64,000 nt of DNA. Source: Clostridia bacterium (GTDB lineage Bacteria; Bacillota; Clostridia; Christensenellales; Borkfalkiaceae). The stretch covers positions 1 through 64,000 of the forward strand of contig JAFVPE010000023.1 of the NCBI GenBank assembly GCA_017505465.1. Reading direction: 5' to 3'. The notes under the pieces were generated by a model. It worked only from the letters and a program-made list of their open reading frames with translations. It was not told where the DNA came from and did not search any database. A program made the translations under genes and the position numbers. Below are positions 16,768-26,951 of this stretch, piece by piece (the stretch's first letter is position 1; each line of letters starts with the position of its first letter).

Positions 16768-19700
16768 ATGAAAAAGAAATTGCTTGGTTTGATGTCCTTG
16801 CTCTTCGCCTTCACAATGACGGCGGTTGGCGCCGTAGCTTGTGGGGAAAGCGATAAGAGTGGCTCGTCTAGTAGCTCGGGCGGAAACGTTAGCGGAAGCG
16901 TAGATGGGAGTGTAGACGACGGTTCGGATTCGGGTAATGAAGAGGAATTGTTGCCCTCCCTTGCCGTTAGCCAAAAGACTCTTTCCGTTGAAGCGTATGC
17001 AAGCGCGACCTTGACGGCAGAGCTCAAAAACAGCGAAGCTGACATTCTTTGGACGTCTTCAGATGAGTCGGTTGTTAAAGTTGTAGACGGCGTTGTTACG
17101 GCATTTAAGGCGGGTACGGCGACGGTTACGGCAACGGCAGGTGAATTGAGCGACAGTTGCGAAGTAACGGTTACGGCAGCGACGGAAGCGGTTGAGTTTA
17201 CTAATTTACAAGACGCAATTTCGATTATCAAAGGTACGAGTGAAGAACTTGATCTTGCTCTTACCTATAAGGGGCAGGAATTTACTTTTGCAACGGTTAG
17301 CGTAGCGACGGGAAATACGAATATCTCTATTGAAGAAAACGAGGTTTCGGCTTTGGAATATGGCGAAGCAACGGTTATCGTAACGGCAAAGGTCGGCGAT
17401 GAAACGGTTGCGACCAAAACAATTACCGTGAATGTAATTGAATTTGGTACGTTGCTTGTGGATCTTCCCGACAACAGTTTAGAGCTTTGGATTGGTCAAG
17501 ACGGATACGCGCTTTCCAATATTACCGCGCAAATCAATGGCATTGCGGTGGTGAATCCTACGCTTGAGGCGGTTTCCGATAACGAAGAAATCGTTAAAGT
17601 CGTGGACGGCGTGATTACGGCGTTTGCGGCTGGTGAGGCAGAAGTTACGGTATCCTATACGACGGAAATGGCAACCTATGATACAAAGATAAACGTAACG
17701 GTTCGCAAGGAATCGATTACGAAATCCGTGAACTTCCTTGCAAAAGGTAACAACGAAAAGACGGTTGCAGAAACGGGTGACGCAACGATTGACCTTTCGG
17801 CTGCGGAAATTGATTTGACGAAGGTAACGAAGGTTCTTTGCGGAGAAACGGAAGTTGCTTTCAGCGTAGAAGGAAGCAATCTTACGCTTACCAACGCTCC
17901 AGGCGGTTATCAACTGTATACGCTCGTAACGGCTACGGTGGATTACGTCGTAGACGGTACGGTATACGGTTACAGTATTTCGACGGCGGAAGAATTGCTT
18001 GCTTGGCGCGAAGATGTATTTTATTGCAAGGCGTATACCATTCTTATGAATGATATCGATTTGGCAGGAGTAGTGCTTGACGGTGGCGCTGATTTGCAAT
18101 TATCTTGTACGCTTGACGGTAGAGGATATACCATTTCCAACTTTACCTTTACGGAAACCTGCGGTTTCTTATATTATATTTGGGAACCTGGTACGGTGAA
18201 AAACGTTCAATTTATCAACGTAGTGCAAGACTGTTCCGGTCAAGCGGAAGGCACGCCTGTAAAAATGGGCTTGTTTGGCGATAACGTTCAAGGCACGATG
18301 GAAAATCTTCTTTTGAAGATGACGGTAAAGAATATGCTTGACAATACCGATCACTACGGAGCAGTTGCTTATTACGTGGCTGCCACGGCAGTTATGAGGA
18401 ACGTTTTGATTCAAGTAGAAGCGTTTGATTGTGCTCCTCATTATTTCTATGGATTTGGGGCAGCTGGTGGAGGGGCTCCCGCAACCTCGTTCAGTAACAT
18501 CCGTTTTGTATGCGCAGGCACGAGCGGCGCTGTTACTGGTCAGGCGAGCGAAAATTGCGGTATGCACGAAAGCGTAGAAAATTTGCTTGCGAACGTTGAC
18601 TTCACGACGTGGAGCAACGCTTGGCAAGTAATCGACGGCACTCCTTGTTTGAGCGATTATTCGGAAAATGAAGCGGCACCCGTAATTACTTCGAAGGGCG
18701 CGACGACGATTGGTTCGACGATTACGTTCGATACCACTTCGTTCTATCCTTTGACGTATGCTTTGGCGGAAGAAGTAACGGGCGTTAGCATCAATGAAAA
18801 TAACGAACTCGTTATTGGCGCAGACGCAACGGTTGGCGCAACGATCACCGTAAATGCTTCTTGTGCGGCAATGCCTACGTTTAGTAAACAGTTCACCTTC
18901 ACGATTGAAAAGGAAATCGTTAACGTGGCGGATTTGATGCTTGCAAAGGGCAGTGCAGGTAAATGGGAGCGCGGAACAGGTACGGCGACAATCGATTTGA
19001 CGGATAAGGGAATCGACTTGGCGAACGTTGATAGCGTAGCAATCGACGGAGTTGCTTTTGCAGGTTATGCAATTAGCGGCAATACAATTAGTCTTACGGA
19101 AGCTCCCGGCGGTGACCACGTTCTTACGATTGATACGGCGGCAAAAACGTATAACGTTAAGATTTGCGTATACACGCTTGGTATCTCTACGGTAGAAGAG
19201 CTTGAAGAATGGCGTACAACAGAAAGCTATTGGTATGCAGTTCTTTTGAATGATATCGATTATAAAGGCGAAACGCTTGCCGTTGGCGCAAATACCCTCG
19301 GTACGTTGGACGGGCGCGGATATAAAATTAAGAATTTTACGTATGCGCAGGGCTTTGTTAAGAGTGTATATGATACGCAGTCGGTAATCAAAAACATATA
19401 CTTCATCGCAACGCAAGATTGTACGGGCATGGGGAAATATCCTGCATACGGATTGTTTGGTCAATGGACGAATGGTACCATTGAAAATATATACCTTGAT
19501 ATAACGACAACGAATATGGATACGGGAGCAGAACATATTGCCACAATTTGCTACGGTCTGGAAGCTACTGCTACGGCTAAGAATATCGTAGTAGACCTTA
19601 AAAATGCGAATGGCAACTTCCATTATGCATTGAATGATAAAAAAGAAGGTGGCACTACAATTGGGCTTGTCGGTGGTTATGAGGGCGCAAAGGGTTCCTC

Positions 19701-19857
19701 GGAAGGTGCTGGTGCAGATTGGGGTGTAAATAGCGGTTTCCATGCAAAGCTTGATTGGATGATTGTCGAAGAAGCAAACGACGAATTGCTGAGCTTTACC
19801 TCGGCCTACTGGGCAATCGATACGTCGGCAAGAACGATTACAATGAAACCTTGGTAA
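16768..19857 (+). CDS. Lipoprotein with Ig-like (BIG2) domains and two beta-helix modules (module 1)
   Basis: A 1029-aa lipoprotein: signal peptide with Cys near residue 25 (GAVAC), then a Ser/Gly/Asp linker (about 28-60) typical of cell-wall-spanning spacers. Two or three bacterial Ig-like domains follow (about 65-310, with WTSSDESVVKVVDGVVTAFKAG, the BIG2 hallmark in shortened form: SSDESVVKVVDG). Two larger modules then each combine an Ig-like strand set with a GLUG-like beta-helix; their landmarks are ISTxEEL, NDID, TLDGRGY and QDC, near residues 403 and 805. The same module recurs in 20076 and 42530. A role in binding glycan or adhering to particles is inferred; no catalytic residues are apparent. 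Confidence 0.8.
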   Translation: MKKKLLGLMSLLFAFTMTAVGAVACGESDKSGSSSSSGGNVSGSVDGSVDDGSDSGNEEELLPSLAVSQKTLSVEAYASATLTAELKNSEADILWTSSDESVVKVVDGVVTAFKAGTATVTATAGELSDSCEVTVTAATEAVEFTNLQDAISIIKGTSEELDLALTYKGQEFTFATVSVATGNTNISIEENEVSALEYGEATVIVTAKVGDETVATKTITVNVIEFGTLLVDLPDNSLELWIGQDGYALSNITAQINGIAVVNPTLEAVSDNEEIVKVVDGVITAFAAGEAEVTVSYTTEMATYDTKINVTVRKESITKSVNFLAKGNNEKTVAETGDATIDLSAAEIDLTKVTKVLCGETEVAFSVEGSNLTLTNAPGGYQLYTLVTATVDYVVDGTVYGYSISTAEELLAWREDVFYCKAYTILMNDIDLAGVVLDGGADLQLSCTLDGRGYTISNFTFTETCGFLYYIWEPGTVKNVQFINVVQDCSGQAEGTPVKMGLFGDNVQGTMENLLLKMTVKNMLDNTDHYGAVAYYVAATAVMRNVLIQVEAFDCAPHYFYGFGAAGGGAPATSFSNIRFVCAGTSGAVTGQASENCGMHESVENLLANVDFTTWSNAWQVIDGTPCLSDYSENEAAPVITSKGATTIGSTITFDTTSFYPLTYALAEEVTGVSINENNELVIGADATVGATITVNASCAAMPTFSKQFTFTIEKEIVNVADLMLAKGSAGKWERGTGTATIDLTDKGIDLANVDSVAIDGVAFAGYAISGNTISLTEAPGGDHVLTIDTAAKTYNVKICVYTLGISTVEELEEWRTTESYWYAVLLNDIDYKGETLAVGANTLGTLDGRGYKIKNFTYAQGFVKSVYDTQSVIKNIYFIATQDCTGMGKYPAYGLFGQWTNGTIENIYLDITTTNMDTGAEHIATICYGLEATATAKNIVVDLKNANGNFHYALNDKKEGGTTIGLVGGYEGAKGSSEGAGADWGVNSGFHAKLDWMIVEEANDELLSFTSAYWAIDTSARTITMKPW

Positions 19858-19875
19858 GATGAAAAATTAGAGTCT

Positions 19876-19898
19876 TGCGGCGGCAAATTGCCGCCGCA
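19876..19898 (+). terminator. Intercistronic hairpin (9-bp, GC-rich)
   Basis: TGCGGCGGC and GCCGCCGCA are separated by AAATT, 18 nt after a stop codon. No U-tract follows. It probably protects the upstream mRNA 3' end or partially reduces read-through into the next genes. Confidence 0.5.
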
Positions 19899-19925
19899 GG
19901 ATAAATCATAAAATGGAGAAAAAAT

Positions 19926-20063
19926 ATGAAAGCGTATCTTGATTTAGAAATGCATATCATTATGTTGGAACAAGACGACGTGATCACGGCGAGTGGTTTT
20001 GACGGCGTGATGGATAGCGATAGCAACGACGTTGACGGCGACGATCCTTACGGGGATTTTTAA
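19926..20063 (+). CDS. Small acidic 45-aa peptide, unknown function
   Basis: An ATG-initiated 45-codon frame with GGAG 9 nt upstream, ending 12 nt before the start of the 2261-aa gene. The N-terminal half is amphipathic (start MKAYLDLEMHIIMLEQDDVI); the C-terminal half is very acidic (nine Asp in the last 20 residues, ending PYGDF). There is no signal peptide and no Cys. Its tight spacing on both sides and good RBS argue that it is translated, perhaps coupling translation to the giant downstream gene. Short peptides of the pattern [start]-MEIxxLExxDVIxxSG are frequent in Clostridia, but I know of no assigned function. It is absent from the second module. Confidence 0.65.
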   Translation: MKAYLDLEMHIIMLEQDDVITASGFDGVMDSDSNDVDGDDPYGDF

Positions 20064-20075
20064 GGGGGTGAAAAA

Positions 20076-23000
20076 ATGAAGAAGAGAAATAGAAGTAAAT
20101 TCTTAATTATATCCTCTATTTTGGCAGGGGTAACGACGTTTGCGGCGGTTGCTTTGGCAAATAACGTAAAGGCATCGGCGGAAAACGCAGACGTTTCGTT
20201 TGAAATGATGTATGGTGCGAGCCTTCGTGCGGATAATCCCGACGCAACTGAAATGGGTTTGCGTTTTAAGGTTCAATTTGACAAAGAACATTACGATAAA
20301 ATTAAAGGCGACGCAAATTTGCACGTAGCTATTATTCCCTATACCTATTATACGGCTTGGCAAGCAAGCGATAAGGAGCTGTATCCTTGGTTAGAAGAAA
20401 CCTACGGTTTGGGTAAATTCTTGGATTTGCAAATCCCCGATAGCAAGGTTTATGCGCTTGAAGGGACGGATAATTATGCGGCAAACGCCGTTATGTCCAA
20501 CGTCCGTTTTAACAACCTTTATAGAGAGTTTGTCGGCGTAGCGTATATTCAAGACGGCGACACCTACGAATACGCAGCTCTTAACGAAGAGGACAACGTG
20601 AGAAGCGTTATGTGGGTTGCTGATAAGGCGTACCAAGATGAAGAGGATTACGCGAAGTATAGCGAATTCTTGCAAAACACCTTGGATAAGGGTATGTATA
20701 GCGCTTACGGTGTGAAATATGACAACGTAACGGGGAATTATGCGTACAACGGCGAAACCTATACGTATAATGAATTGAAAAACCTTGTCAACGTGGAAGA
20801 TTCCACGCTTTCGTTGAGCGATACTACGGTTTTTTTGGGCGCTAAAACGCAATTAAAGCCTACGATTAAATTCAAGGATGGGTTTGAGTACGAAAAAGAT
20901 GGGTTCTATACGTGGGAAAGCTCCAATACAGGCGTTGCAACCGTAGATGAAAAGGGCGTACTTACGCCTTTAGCGGCAGGACAAACAACGGTTAGAGTAA
21001 AGGCAATCGGCGGACAGTTCGAAGCGTCCTGTACGGTTACGGTCGAAAGCAAAGCAACGGTAGTCATTTCCGAGGACGTTACGTTCTTTGCGCAAGGTAA
21101 CGCAGGAATGTGGGCGCATAACACGGGTGCAGCAACCGTTGATTTAACGGGTGTTCCTTTTAACGTTAGCGATATTCAAAAGGTAACCTGCAACGAGAAA
21201 GAAATTACATTCTCGGTTAGCGGTAACAACGTTATCCTTACGGATGCGCCCGGCGGCGATCAGCTTTATACGTTTGAAACCTCGGAAGCAAAATACGTCC
21301 TTGGCGGCTGTATCTATGGCTTGGCTATTTCGACGGTAGAGGATCTTGAAACGTGGAGAAATAATGAATACTATGCTTATGCAGTGCTTTTAAACGACAT
21401 TGATTACAATGGCGCAACGTTAAGCGTGGCGGCGAAGAATAACGTATGCGGTACGCTTGACGGTAGAGGTTATAGTATTTCTAACTTTACTTATACACAA
21501 GGGTTCGTACAAGGGTTATGGACAGATTCGGCAATTAAGAACTTGCAGATTCTTAATGCCACGCAAGATTGTTCGTTTAAAACAAATCCTGACTATGGGG
21601 TATTCGGTTATGGTATTCGCGGTGCGATTGAAAACGTTTATTTGCAAGTAACGACTACAAATCTTGCAGGTGAACATTACGGTGTAATGGGGCATGCGCT
21701 TTATGATGTGGGCGCAATGAAGAACACGATTACAAACATTACCGGCACGGGTGCACATTATGTATTGATGGTATGTAATGCAACAGAAGATAATTATCAA
21801 AACAATTACCTTTGCTACGGTGGCGGCTATACGGCACACTTTTCAGGTACGAACGCCGCAGGTAACGGCGGAAGAGACGGTAACTGGAATACTCGAATGG
21901 ATTGGTTATTCTCGGTTGCAAATCCTTCGCTTGAATCGTTGGGCGGTTATTGGAACAACGACGGGGCTACTTCAACGGTGGACATGAACCCTTGGGGCAT
22001 CGGCGCATTTGCTAAGACGGTTGTGGACGTGGAAGACGTATTGTTGGCGCAAGGCAACAGCAATAAATGGTCTTATGATACTGGCGCTGCAACGCTTACG
22101 ATTGCAGGCGCAGATTTCAGTGCGGTAGAATCGGTTGCAATTGACGGCGAAGCATTTGCCAATTATACGGCAAGCGGTGCTACGGTTACGTTGAATAACG
22201 TGGCAGGTGGCGATCATGCTGTTACGATTGAAACGAGTACGCATATCTATAATGCAACCGTTTGCGTATACGTTGTAGGTATTTCTACGGTAGAAGAATT
22301 GGAAGAATGGAGAACGAGCGAAAGCAATTGGTATGCAGTTCTTTTGAACGATATCGATTATAACGGCGCAATGCTTAGCGATGGCGCAAACGTACTCGGT
22401 ACGCTTGACGGTAGAGGATATCAAATTAAAAACTTCACGACGAAGAACGGCTTCATCAATAGATTGTATGCGGCAAAATCCGCAATCAAGAACGTATACT
22501 TTAAGAACGTAACGCAAGATTGCTCGGGTTGGACGGGTGGCGTCGACCGCGGTGTGCTTGGTCAATGGAACAACGGTACGCTTGAAAACGTATATCTTAA
22601 CGTACATACCACCAATTTGTCGGGCGAACACTACGGCGTATTGTGCTACGGTATGGATACGGGCTCGAAGATTAAGAACGTAGTTGTGGAAGTGACGAGC
22701 GACAGCACGAAATTCCATTACATTATGATGCACGACTATGCTTTGGCAGCAGGCGATTCCGTAGGCGTAGTAGGTTCTTACGCAAACGGTGCAACGGAAA
22801 GTGCGGAATCGGCGTGGGGCGTAAACAGCGGTTTCCATCAGCAGCTTTCTTGGATGATCGCAGAAGAAGCGAACGACGAATTGTTAAGCTTCACTTCCCC
22901 TTATTGGGTACTTGATACGGCTGCAAGAACGATTACGATGAAACCCGTTAAGTTCACGTTTGTTGCAGAAGAACCCGTTGAACCTGAACAACCCAGTGAA

Positions 23001-26000
23001 ACGGTAAAGCCTGAAAACGTAAAGCTTTCGGGTACCTATTACAACGAGGCAGGCTCTATTGATTTGACGGGCAGCGGTATTGACGTTAGCAAAATTACGT
23101 CTGTTACGAGCGACGGTGCGGCGGTTAACTTCACGGTAAGCGGAAACGCCTTGGCGGTTGCGGCGCAAACGAACGGCGTGGAATATACCTACGTTCTTAC
23201 CGCAGGCATCGACACCTATACGGTAAACGTATTGGCGTGTGACGTAGCCATTTCCACGGCGGATGAATTTGTTGCTTGGGCTACGACGGCAACGGAAGGC
23301 AGCTTAATTAACAACTATGCTGTATTGGCAAATGATATCCAGCTTGACGGTTCGGTTGTTTCTGGGGTGAGCTTGTACGGTACGTTCGATGGCAGAGGAT
23401 ATTCGATTTATAACCTTACCACGTTGGGGACGAAAGGATTATTTACCTCGCTTAATAGCGGTACGTTTAAAAACGTTCAACTTATCAACTACACGCAAGA
23501 TTGTAACAATGCGAAAGCAACGCAAGGCTTGTTTGGTGACTGGACATCGGGTACGGTTGAAAACCTTCTTATTCAAGGTCGAATTATTAATCTTGGGGCG
23601 AATGTTCACGACGGCGTGCTTTTACACTACGCAACGGGCGGTACGTATAAAAATATTGTGGCATATCTCGAAAGCGACGGTACTGCTTATCATTACGGGC
23701 TTTCGATGGGCGGGGACGGTACGCCTACGGCAAGCAATATCCATTTCGTATCCTCTTCTGCTGTTTTCAATACGTTATTTAATGAGAATGGAACGTTTGG
23801 CACGACGGAAAATAACGGTAGCTATGCAAGTGAAGCTGCTATGCTCGCGGCGGTAGATTTCAGCACGTGGGCAGCCCCTTGGGCAACGGATGAAAACGGT
23901 GCTCCTTATATGAGCGAAGTGCAGCTTAAACAAGTCGTATTGCCTAGTTGTGGCTTCGAAAGAGCAAACGGTAAAGTTGCGGTAAACTTGACAGAGTTTG
24001 GTATCCAAGACGCTGTTACCAAGATTACCGTAGGCGGCGCAAATACGGCGTATGAGCTTAATGGCAAAAATCCTGTTTTTGCAGTAGAAGAAGGGGAGTA
24101 CCAACTTAGCATCTATACGAAATGGGTACAATATCACATCGAAGCATTTTTCTGTGATTCGTTCCCTACGGAAAAGCTTGCGACCACCTTTCTTGCGCAG
24201 AAAGTAGACGGAAACGCATCGATTGATCTTAGCGAAAGCGGCGTTGACTTGAGTAAAATTAAATCGGTATCGTGCGGCGGTGTGAATATTTCATTCTCCG
24301 TCACTGGGAACAATCTTGTATTGACGGGCGCGCCTTATGGCGATCAAACCTATGTGTTGGCGACGATGGGCAAGCGTTACGTATTGGAAGGTTGCGTATA
24401 TCAAAACGGTCTTTCGACGGTAGAAGACGTAGATTTGTGGAGAAATAACAGTATGCCCGGCTATTCGGTGCTCTTGAATGATATTGATTATCAAGGCGCA
24501 ACAATTACCGAAGGCGGATTTGTTACGAGCCAAACGCTCGACGGCAGAGGGTATACCATTTCCAACTTTACGTATAAAAATTTCGTAACGAGATTGTATA
24601 ATAACAATGCAGTAGTGAAGAACGTTTATTTTGATGACGTAACGCAGGATTGCTCTTCTTGGGAAGGCGGTATCGATCAAGGGCTTTTCGGCAACTGGCA
24701 TTCGGGCGTTATTGAAAACGTATATCTCAACGTAACGACGACGAATATGAACGGCGAACATTACGGCGTACTCTTCAACGGCACGGAAGCGAATGCTGTC
24801 GTTAGAAACGTTGTTGTGGAAATTGAAAGCGAGTGTGTGAAAGAAAACGGCGATCCACAGGCGCATTACGTACATATGCAAGATGATGCGGCGGGTACAG
24901 TGGTAGAAAACCTCGTAGGCTCTGGGTTGAACGTTGGTGAAGGTGGCAAGGCAGGCTGGTCGGGCGCAGCTAGCGGTTTCCATCAGTATCTCAACTGGAT
25001 GATTATAGAAGAAGCGAACGACGAATTGTTAAGCTTCACTTCCCCTTATTGGGTAATTGATACGGCTGCGAATACGATTACGATGTTGCCTTTGGCAGAA
25101 ACAAAACCCATAGAAGTGGAAGACGGGTATCTCGTAAAAGACGGCTTATCTGCATATGGAATTGTGTTGGATATAGATAATACTTCTTCCGAGTATTCTA
25201 CTGCCGTTACGGAATTAAAGACGTTGTTTAAGGAAGCAACGGGTGTAGAACTTCGTTCTATAAGCGAAGCTAACGTTGTGTATAGCGACGATGAAAAGTA
25301 TATTTCGCTTGGCAATACGAGCTACGCGTCGGCTGCAAACGTTTATGCTTCGGCAGATCTTGGCGCGCAGGGCTTTGCAATCGTTACGAGAGGACAAAGT
25401 ATCTTTATCGTGGGTGAATCGCAAGGCGTTCAGTACGGCGTATACGAGCTTTTGCATCAGCTCTTCAACTTCGAGCAATACACGAAGGAAATTTATACGT
25501 TGAATACGGGCGTTACCACTTTAGAGCTGCCTACGTTGGACATCGAAGATAAACCAGCGATTGAAAATCGTATCGCATTCAGCGGCGTGCAACGCGTAGA
25601 TAAGACTTCGCGCGAACGTATGCGTACGACCAATAGCGAAGAGGTTATGATGAATAAAGGCGCCGCGCACAATATGATTCTTCATATTGTACCGTTCGAC
25701 ACCTATCATGCTACGAATCCTACGTGGTTTAGTTCTAAGACAAAAAGCAGTGATACATATGCGACGACGCAACTTTGCTATACGGCAGGTGGTTACGGTT
25801 CGGATAACTACAATGCAATGAAAGCGGTTGCGGTTGCGAACATCAAACAAATTATTCTTGAAAATCCGCAAGCAAACCTGATGTCGTTGACGCAAATGGA
25901 CACTTCCATTGAGGACAATAAGTGGTGCGCTTGTTCCGGTTGTCAAGCTATCATGGCTCAGTATGGCGGAGCGCAAGCCGCAACGCAAATCGTGTTTATT

Positions 26001-26861
26001 AACGACGTGGTGACAGAAGTGAGAGCATGGCTTCAAACTTCGCAGGCAGGTAGAGAAGTACAGTTTGTAACCTTTGCATATGGCGACACAGAAGATGCTC
26101 CTACGGGCTTGAACTTGCACGAGGACGTATCTATTTGGATTGCACCTATTAGATATAGAACGGGCGAGAGCGAGAACGATCTTTACACGATGTTTGATAA
26201 GTGGGAGAACGTTACAAGCAGTGTTGTCGTTTGGGAATACGGCGTATATTTTAGTAACTATCTCATTCCTTATAACAATTTCGGCGAACTTCAAACTCTC
26301 ATTCAAGCGTGCAGAGATAATAAGGCTAAATATTTGTGGATTCAAGGCAACTGGAACAACACGCAAAATACGGGATTTGATAGCTTAAAGGCATATCTCA
26401 TATCCAAGCTTATGTGGAACCCCGACGCAAACGTAACAGAATTGACGAATAACTATTTCAACGCAGTTTACGGCGAAGCAGCGGAAACCATGAAGTCGGT
26501 ATACGAAGCGATGCTTGCGAAATCGGCGTCGGTAAGCAAAGATATCTATGCAAACGCTAATGATGATAACATTATCAGCGTTTGGAATTCCGATAGTTAT
26601 TTGGAAAATCAACTTGCGGCATTGGATAATGCTCTTGGAATGATAGATAAGGAAGCAGATCCCGTTCGTTATAATGCAATTCTTTGCGAAACGATTAGTT
26701 TTAGATACCTTTATAGAGAGAATAATAAGAAATCTTTCTGGCAAGGCGGCGGTAAGCTCGATTACAGTGCTACCAATTGGAGTAACACTTTTGCAACGGA
26801 CGTAGCAAATCTTGGATTTACTATGCTTTCCGAAAACGACAATATCTCAACGTACAGTTAA
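20076..26861 (+). CDS. Giant secreted protein: BIG2 domain, four Ig/beta-helix modules and a C-terminal DUF4838 region
   Basis: A 2261-aa exported protein with a Sec signal peptide (about 1-35, cleavage near VKASA). An unassigned N-terminal domain (about 36-230) is followed by one BIG2 domain (about 240-315). Four Ig-plus-beta-helix modules follow, centred on ISTVEDL-type landmarks near residues 416, 735, 1058 and 1445, with a short divergent Ig-like insert near 1290-1360. Residues about 1680-2261 form a full DUF4838 unit, homologous over its length to the lipoprotein at 14816 and with the cluster WCACSGC (Cys 1951, 1953, 1956). In effect it fuses the two preceding gene products. No lipobox or wall anchor is seen. 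A 49-nt identical stretch (22862-22910 and 25007-25055) points to recent module duplication. The RBS AAGGGGGTG precedes the ATG. Confidence 0.85.
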   Translation: MKKRNRSKFLIISSILAGVTTFAAVALANNVKASAENADVSFEMMYGASLRADNPDATEMGLRFKVQFDKEHYDKIKGDANLHVAIIPYTYYTAWQASDKELYPWLEETYGLGKFLDLQIPDSKVYALEGTDNYAANAVMSNVRFNNLYREFVGVAYIQDGDTYEYAALNEEDNVRSVMWVADKAYQDEEDYAKYSEFLQNTLDKGMYSAYGVKYDNVTGNYAYNGETYTYNELKNLVNVEDSTLSLSDTTVFLGAKTQLKPTIKFKDGFEYEKDGFYTWESSNTGVATVDEKGVLTPLAAGQTTVRVKAIGGQFEASCTVTVESKATVVISEDVTFFAQGNAGMWAHNTGAATVDLTGVPFNVSDIQKVTCNEKEITFSVSGNNVILTDAPGGDQLYTFETSEAKYVLGGCIYGLAISTVEDLETWRNNEYYAYAVLLNDIDYNGATLSVAAKNNVCGTLDGRGYSISNFTYTQGFVQGLWTDSAIKNLQILNATQDCSFKTNPDYGVFGYGIRGAIENVYLQVTTTNLAGEHYGVMGHALYDVGAMKNTITNITGTGAHYVLMVCNATEDNYQNNYLCYGGGYTAHFSGTNAAGNGGRDGNWNTRMDWLFSVANPSLESLGGYWNNDGATSTVDMNPWGIGAFAKTVVDVEDVLLAQGNSNKWSYDTGAATLTIAGADFSAVESVAIDGEAFANYTASGATVTLNNVAGGDHAVTIETSTHIYNATVCVYVVGISTVEELEEWRTSESNWYAVLLNDIDYNGAMLSDGANVLGTLDGRGYQIKNFTTKNGFINRLYAAKSAIKNVYFKNVTQDCSGWTGGVDRGVLGQWNNGTLENVYLNVHTTNLSGEHYGVLCYGMDTGSKIKNVVVEVTSDSTKFHYIMMHDYALAAGDSVGVVGSYANGATESAESAWGVNSGFHQQLSWMIAEEANDELLSFTSPYWVLDTAARTITMKPVKFTFVAEEPVEPEQPSETVKPENVKLSGTYYNEAGSIDLTGSGIDVSKITSVTSDGAAVNFTVSGNALAVAAQTNGVEYTYVLTAGIDTYTVNVLACDVAISTADEFVAWATTATEGSLINNYAVLANDIQLDGSVVSGVSLYGTFDGRGYSIYNLTTLGTKGLFTSLNSGTFKNVQLINYTQDCNNAKATQGLFGDWTSGTVENLLIQGRIINLGANVHDGVLLHYATGGTYKNIVAYLESDGTAYHYGLSMGGDGTPTASNIHFVSSSAVFNTLFNENGTFGTTENNGSYASEAAMLAAVDFSTWAAPWATDENGAPYMSEVQLKQVVLPSCGFERANGKVAVNLTEFGIQDAVTKITVGGANTAYELNGKNPVFAVEEGEYQLSIYTKWVQYHIEAFFCDSFPTEKLATTFLAQKVDGNASIDLSESGVDLSKIKSVSCGGVNISFSVTGNNLVLTGAPYGDQTYVLATMGKRYVLEGCVYQNGLSTVEDVDLWRNNSMPGYSVLLNDIDYQGATITEGGFVTSQTLDGRGYTISNFTYKNFVTRLYNNNAVVKNVYFDDVTQDCSSWEGGIDQGLFGNWHSGVIENVYLNVTTTNMNGEHYGVLFNGTEANAVVRNVVVEIESECVKENGDPQAHYVHMQDDAAGTVVENLVGSGLNVGEGGKAGWSGAASGFHQYLNWMIIEEANDELLSFTSPYWVIDTAANTITMLPLAETKPIEVEDGYLVKDGLSAYGIVLDIDNTSSEYSTAVTELKTLFKEATGVELRSISEANVVYSDDEKYISLGNTSYASAANVYASADLGAQGFAIVTRGQSIFIVGESQGVQYGVYELLHQLFNFEQYTKEIYTLNTGVTTLELPTLDIEDKPAIENRIAFSGVQRVDKTSRERMRTTNSEEVMMNKGAAHNMILHIVPFDTYHATNPTWFSSKTKSSDTYATTQLCYTAGGYGSDNYNAMKAVAVANIKQIILENPQANLMSLTQMDTSIEDNKWCACSGCQAIMAQYGGAQAATQIVFINDVVTEVRAWLQTSQAGREVQFVTFAYGDTEDAPTGLNLHEDVSIWIAPIRYRTGESENDLYTMFDKWENVTSSVVVWEYGVYFSNYLIPYNNFGELQTLIQACRDNKAKYLWIQGNWNNTQNTGFDSLKAYLISKLMWNPDANVTELTNNYFNAVYGEAAETMKSVYEAMLAKSASVSKDIYANANDDNIISVWNSDSYLENQLAALDNALGMIDKEADPVRYNAILCETISFRYLYRENNKKSFWQGGGKLDYSATNWSNTFATDVANLGFTMLSENDNISTYS

Positions 26862-26891
26862 ACATTAAAGAACTATTAAGGTAAGCGAAGA

Positions 26892-26920
26892 CGTCTTGGC
26901 GGTTTATCGCCGCCAAGACG
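26892..26920 (+). terminator. Intercistronic hairpin (11-bp, GC-rich)
   Basis: CGTCTTGGCGG pairs with CCGCCAAGACG over a 7-nt loop, between the giant gene and the DUF6259 gene. There is no U-tract. It is similar in style to the hairpin at 19876. Confidence 0.55.
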
Positions 26921-26951
26921 CCCAAGCTATACTCGTTTGGTGGAGTTAGTT

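Noticed and set aside
18169-19743. 524-aa open frame on the minus strand
   Set aside because: It lies wholly antisense to the lipoprotein gene, is rich in Arg/Cys/His as expected from reversed codons, and has no RBS or promoter.
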